DNA from: Actinomycetota bacterium
GTDB taxonomy: Bacteria; Actinomycetota; Actinomycetes; S36-B12; UBA5976
Direction: 5' to 3'
Assembly: GCA_005789325.1 (NCBI GenBank)
Contig: SXYE01000003.1
Location: forward strand, 1 to 6,547
Length of the DNA: 6,547 nucleotides
The position numbers and the translations under genes are program-made. Each line of letters begins with the position of its first letter. Position 1 is the stretch's first letter. A model generated the notes under the pieces. It searched no databases and was not told where the DNA came from. It was given only the letters and a program-made list of their open reading frames with translations. Below are positions 4,763-6,547 of the stretch, piece after piece.

Positions 4763-6547
4763 ACACGATAAACGTCGTAAACTCCAGCGATATTCTTAAC
4801 TGCAGCCAAAACACTTCCCAAATGTTTTGGATCAGCCATTTCAAAAGCAAATCTTGATAGCGCAATTCGATCTCTAGAGGTCGAAACAGATGCGCTCAAA
4901 ATGTTTACATGGTGCTCACTCAAAGTTCTGGTTACATCAGATAACAAGCCATTTCTGTCTAATGCTTCGACTTGAATGTTGACCAAATAGATTCCTGTTC
5001 CAGATTCTGGCCAAGAAGTTTCCACAATTCTTTCTTTTTCTTTCATTAAATCTTCAGCATTGGTGCAATCAACTCGATGAACAGAAACTCCTTCTCCTCT
5101 GGTGACATAACCAAATATTTCATCACCTGGCACAGGAGTACAACATCTACTTAAACGGGTATAAACCTTGTCAATTCCTTTAACATTTACGGTTGGAGAA
5201 TTTGTATCCGATCCACTTCTTCTGACTCGGGTTGGTGCAATTGCTTCTGCTAAATCCTCACTTGCCCCTTCTTCTCCCCCATGTAATTGCAACAACTTAT
5301 TCACAACACTTTGAGCACTGACTTTTCCTTCACCAATTGCTGAATAGAGCTCATCAATGCCTTTAATTCTTAATTCGTGTGCCACTGCAACTAACGCTTG
5401 ATTGGCCATGAGGCGATGAAGTGGAAGATTTTGCTTTCTTAACAACTTGGCAATTTCATCTTTGCCTTGTTCAAGATGTTCTTCACGTCTTTCTTTAGTA
5501 AACCATGCTTTTATTTTGCTTTTAGCTCTGGTTGAAACTGCAAAATTTAACCAGTCTTGAGATGGCCCTGCTGTTTCTGATTTCGTGGTAAAAATTTCAA
5601 CATTGTCACCACTAGCAAGACTTGAATCAAGTGAAACAAGTTTTCCATTAACTCTTGCCCCAACACAGTGATTTCCAACTTCTGTATGAACGGCATATGC
5701 AAAATCAACCGGTGTTGCTCCTGTTGGCAATGCGATCACATCTCCAGCTGGAGTGAACACAAAGATTTCGTTTTGCTGACCTAAGTCATAGCGCAAAGAA
5801 TCAAGGAATTCATCTGGATCTTCAGTTTCTTTTTGCCAATCAACAAGTTGGCGTAACCAAGCCATCTCATCAGCTGGTTTAGTTTCACTTCCTTGTCGTT
5901 CCTTATAACGCCAATGACTTGCTACCCCATATTCTGCTTCTTTATGCATGTCATGGGTTCTGATTTGAAATTCAATTGGTCGACCATTGGAACCAATAAC
6001 AGTTGTGTGCAGTGAGCGATAGAGATTGAATTTAGGCATTGCAATGTAATCCTTGAATCGGCCTGGAACCGGATTCCACCTGGCATGAATTGTTCCTAAT
6101 GTGGCATAGCAATCACGAACATCATCAACCAAAATCCTTATGCCAATCAAGTCATAAATCTCATTGAATTCTCTACCTCGTACGATCATCTTTTGGTAAA
6201 CAGAATAGAAATGCTTTGGTCGACCACTTAAATCTGCTTTTATCTTTGCTGCAGATAAATCTTTTTGAACTGATTCAATGACTTCTGCTATTTCTCTGTC
6301 TCGTTGAGGAGTTCGTTGTACTACTAGGTTCACAATTTCGTCATACATTTTTGGATAGAGTCCTGCAAAAGATAGATCTTCTAATTCCCACTTAATTGCA
6401 TTCATTCCCAGGCGATGAGCAAGGGGTGCGAATATTTCTAAAGTTTCACGAGCTTTTTGTTCTTGTTTTTCTGTTGGCAAAAATTCTAAAGTTCGCATGT
6501 TATGTAGTCGATCCGCCAACTTCACAAGTAGCACTCGAATATCTTTA
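4759..6547 (-). CDS. relA: Bifunctional (p)ppGpp synthetase/hydrolase Rel (RelA/SpoT family), 5' end outside the window
   Basis: Makes (p)ppGpp from ATP and GTP/GDP when uncharged tRNA stalls ribosomes, and hydrolyses it otherwise. The open frame continues to the right edge: 595 residues are visible of a usual 720-790. The GTG at 6532-6534 is an internal valine (KDIRVLLVKLADRLHNMRT), not the start. Counting from the first full codon (6544-6546), the order is the end of the HD hydrolase domain with ADRLHN (metal ligand D12); the synthetase domain (about 105-215) with GRPKHFYSVYQKM, YDLIGIRI (D132), GRFKDYIA (162-169), YRSLHTTV (176-183) and IEFQIRT (E192); the TGS domain (about 257-320); a helical domain; the zinc-finger-like domain with C468, C469, H490 and C494; and a C-terminal ACT domain (517-595). 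RFKD rather than the acidic EFDD of RelA indicates a bifunctional Rel. Most of the HD domain, with its HD motif, is off the edge, so hydrolase activity cannot be judged. Regulation lies upstream of the window. Confidence 0.97.
   Translation of the reverse strand, partial: KDIRVLLVKLADRLHNMRTLEFLPTEKQEQKARETLEIFAPLAHRLGMNAIKWELEDLSFAGLYPKMYDEIVNLVVQRTPQRDREIAEVIESVQKDLSAAKIKADLSGRPKHFYSVYQKMIVRGREFNEIYDLIGIRILVDDVRDCYATLGTIHARWNPVPGRFKDYIAMPKFNLYRSLHTTVIGSNGRPIEFQIRTHDMHKEAEYGVASHWRYKERQGSETKPADEMAWLRQLVDWQKETEDPDEFLDSLRYDLGQQNEIFVFTPAGDVIALPTGATPVDFAYAVHTEVGNHCVGARVNGKLVSLDSSLASGDNVEIFTTKSETAGPSQDWLNFAVSTRAKSKIKAWFTKERREEHLEQGKDEIAKLLRKQNLPLHRLMANQALVAVAHELRIKGIDELYSAIGEGKVSAQSVVNKLLQLHGGEEGASEDLAEAIAPTRVRRSGSDTNSPTVNVKGIDKVYTRLSRCCTPVPGDEIFGYVTRGEGVSVHRVDCTNAEDLMKEKERIVETSWPESGTGIYLVNIQVEALDRNGLLSDVTRTLSEHHVNILSASVSTSRDRIALSRFAFEMADPKHLGSVLAAVKNIAGVYDVYRV
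4806..4830 (+). terminator. Candidate hairpin terminator for the cyclophilin-DUF349 operon, inside rel
   Basis: CCAAAACA (4806-4813) and TGTTTTGG (4823-4830) are perfect inverted 8-mers around a 9-nt loop that can itself form two inner pairs. The hairpin starts 44 nt past the DUF349 stop. There is no U-run after it, so it is not a classical intrinsic terminator, though actinobacteria often use such hairpins (family knowledge). The bases also encode part of the Rel ACT domain, so function is inferred from position only. Confidence 0.35.

Noticed and set aside
6532..6534. GTG as the start codon of rel
   Set aside because: The frame stays open to the window edge and the residues before and after (KDIRVLLVKLADRLHN) match the inside of the HD domain, so this is an internal valine of a gene cut by the window.
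1..6547. Mobile elements, CRISPR arrays, tRNA or rRNA genes, toxin-antitoxin or defence systems
   Set aside because: All DNA apart from short gaps is accounted for by six conserved genes in a known order; no terminal repeats, spacer arrays, RNA signatures or foreign base composition were seen.

Overview
The window is an ordinary, tightly packed housekeeping stretch from a low-GC actinobacterium. The order rel / DUF349 protein / membrane-anchored cyclophilin / metallo-beta-lactamase-fold hydrolase / hisS / aspS is the actinobacterial arrangement; in Mycobacterium tuberculosis, hisS, a glyoxalase-II-like gene, ppiB and relA lie side by side in the same orientations. The proteins carry actinobacterial signatures, such as GIGTDRT in HisRS motif 3 and LQCGDPTGTGTGGPG in the cyclophilin. 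By eye the DNA is only about 40% G+C and rich in AGA and AAA codons, and the intergenic gaps are very short. That combination fits a streamlined planktonic lineage such as the freshwater acI group (Nanopelagicales). The lineage is an inference; the phylum is well supported.

Layout. Positions 1-711 (-) hold the N-terminal 237 codons of aspS, which runs off the left edge. Positions 757-2031 (-) are complete hisS, and 2061-2720 (-) a complete small metallo-beta-lactamase-fold hydrolase. These three genes are co-directional with gaps of 45 and 29 bp and look like one operon read hydrolase-hisS-aspS. A 98-bp divergent spacer (2721-2818) must hold promoters for both directions. On the plus strand, 2819-3487 encodes a membrane-anchored cyclophilin and 3518-4762 a DUF349 repeat protein, 30 bp apart and probably co-transcribed. 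Positions 4759-6547 (-) hold the C-terminal 595 codons of a long Rel (RelA/SpoT) protein whose start lies beyond the right edge. It meets the DUF349 gene tail to tail with a 4-bp overlap, so any terminators there must lie inside the opposing coding sequences; two hairpin-capable inverted repeats occur in those places.

Function. Two genes charge tRNA (Asp and probably also Asn; His), and Rel makes and degrades (p)ppGpp in response to uncharged tRNA on stalled ribosomes. The neighbourhood therefore joins tRNA charging to its starvation sensor. The cyclophilin acts outside the membrane on protein folding, the hydrolase substrate is unknown, and the DUF349 protein has no function I can name.

I found no mobile element, CRISPR array, RNA gene, toxin-antitoxin pair or recognisably new system. 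The points most worth a second look are the non-discriminating signature of AspRS, the exact 77-residue repeat period in the DUF349 protein, the Q-to-R change in the Rel YQSLH motif, the embedded hairpins at the convergent overlap, and the uncertain start of the DUF349 gene.
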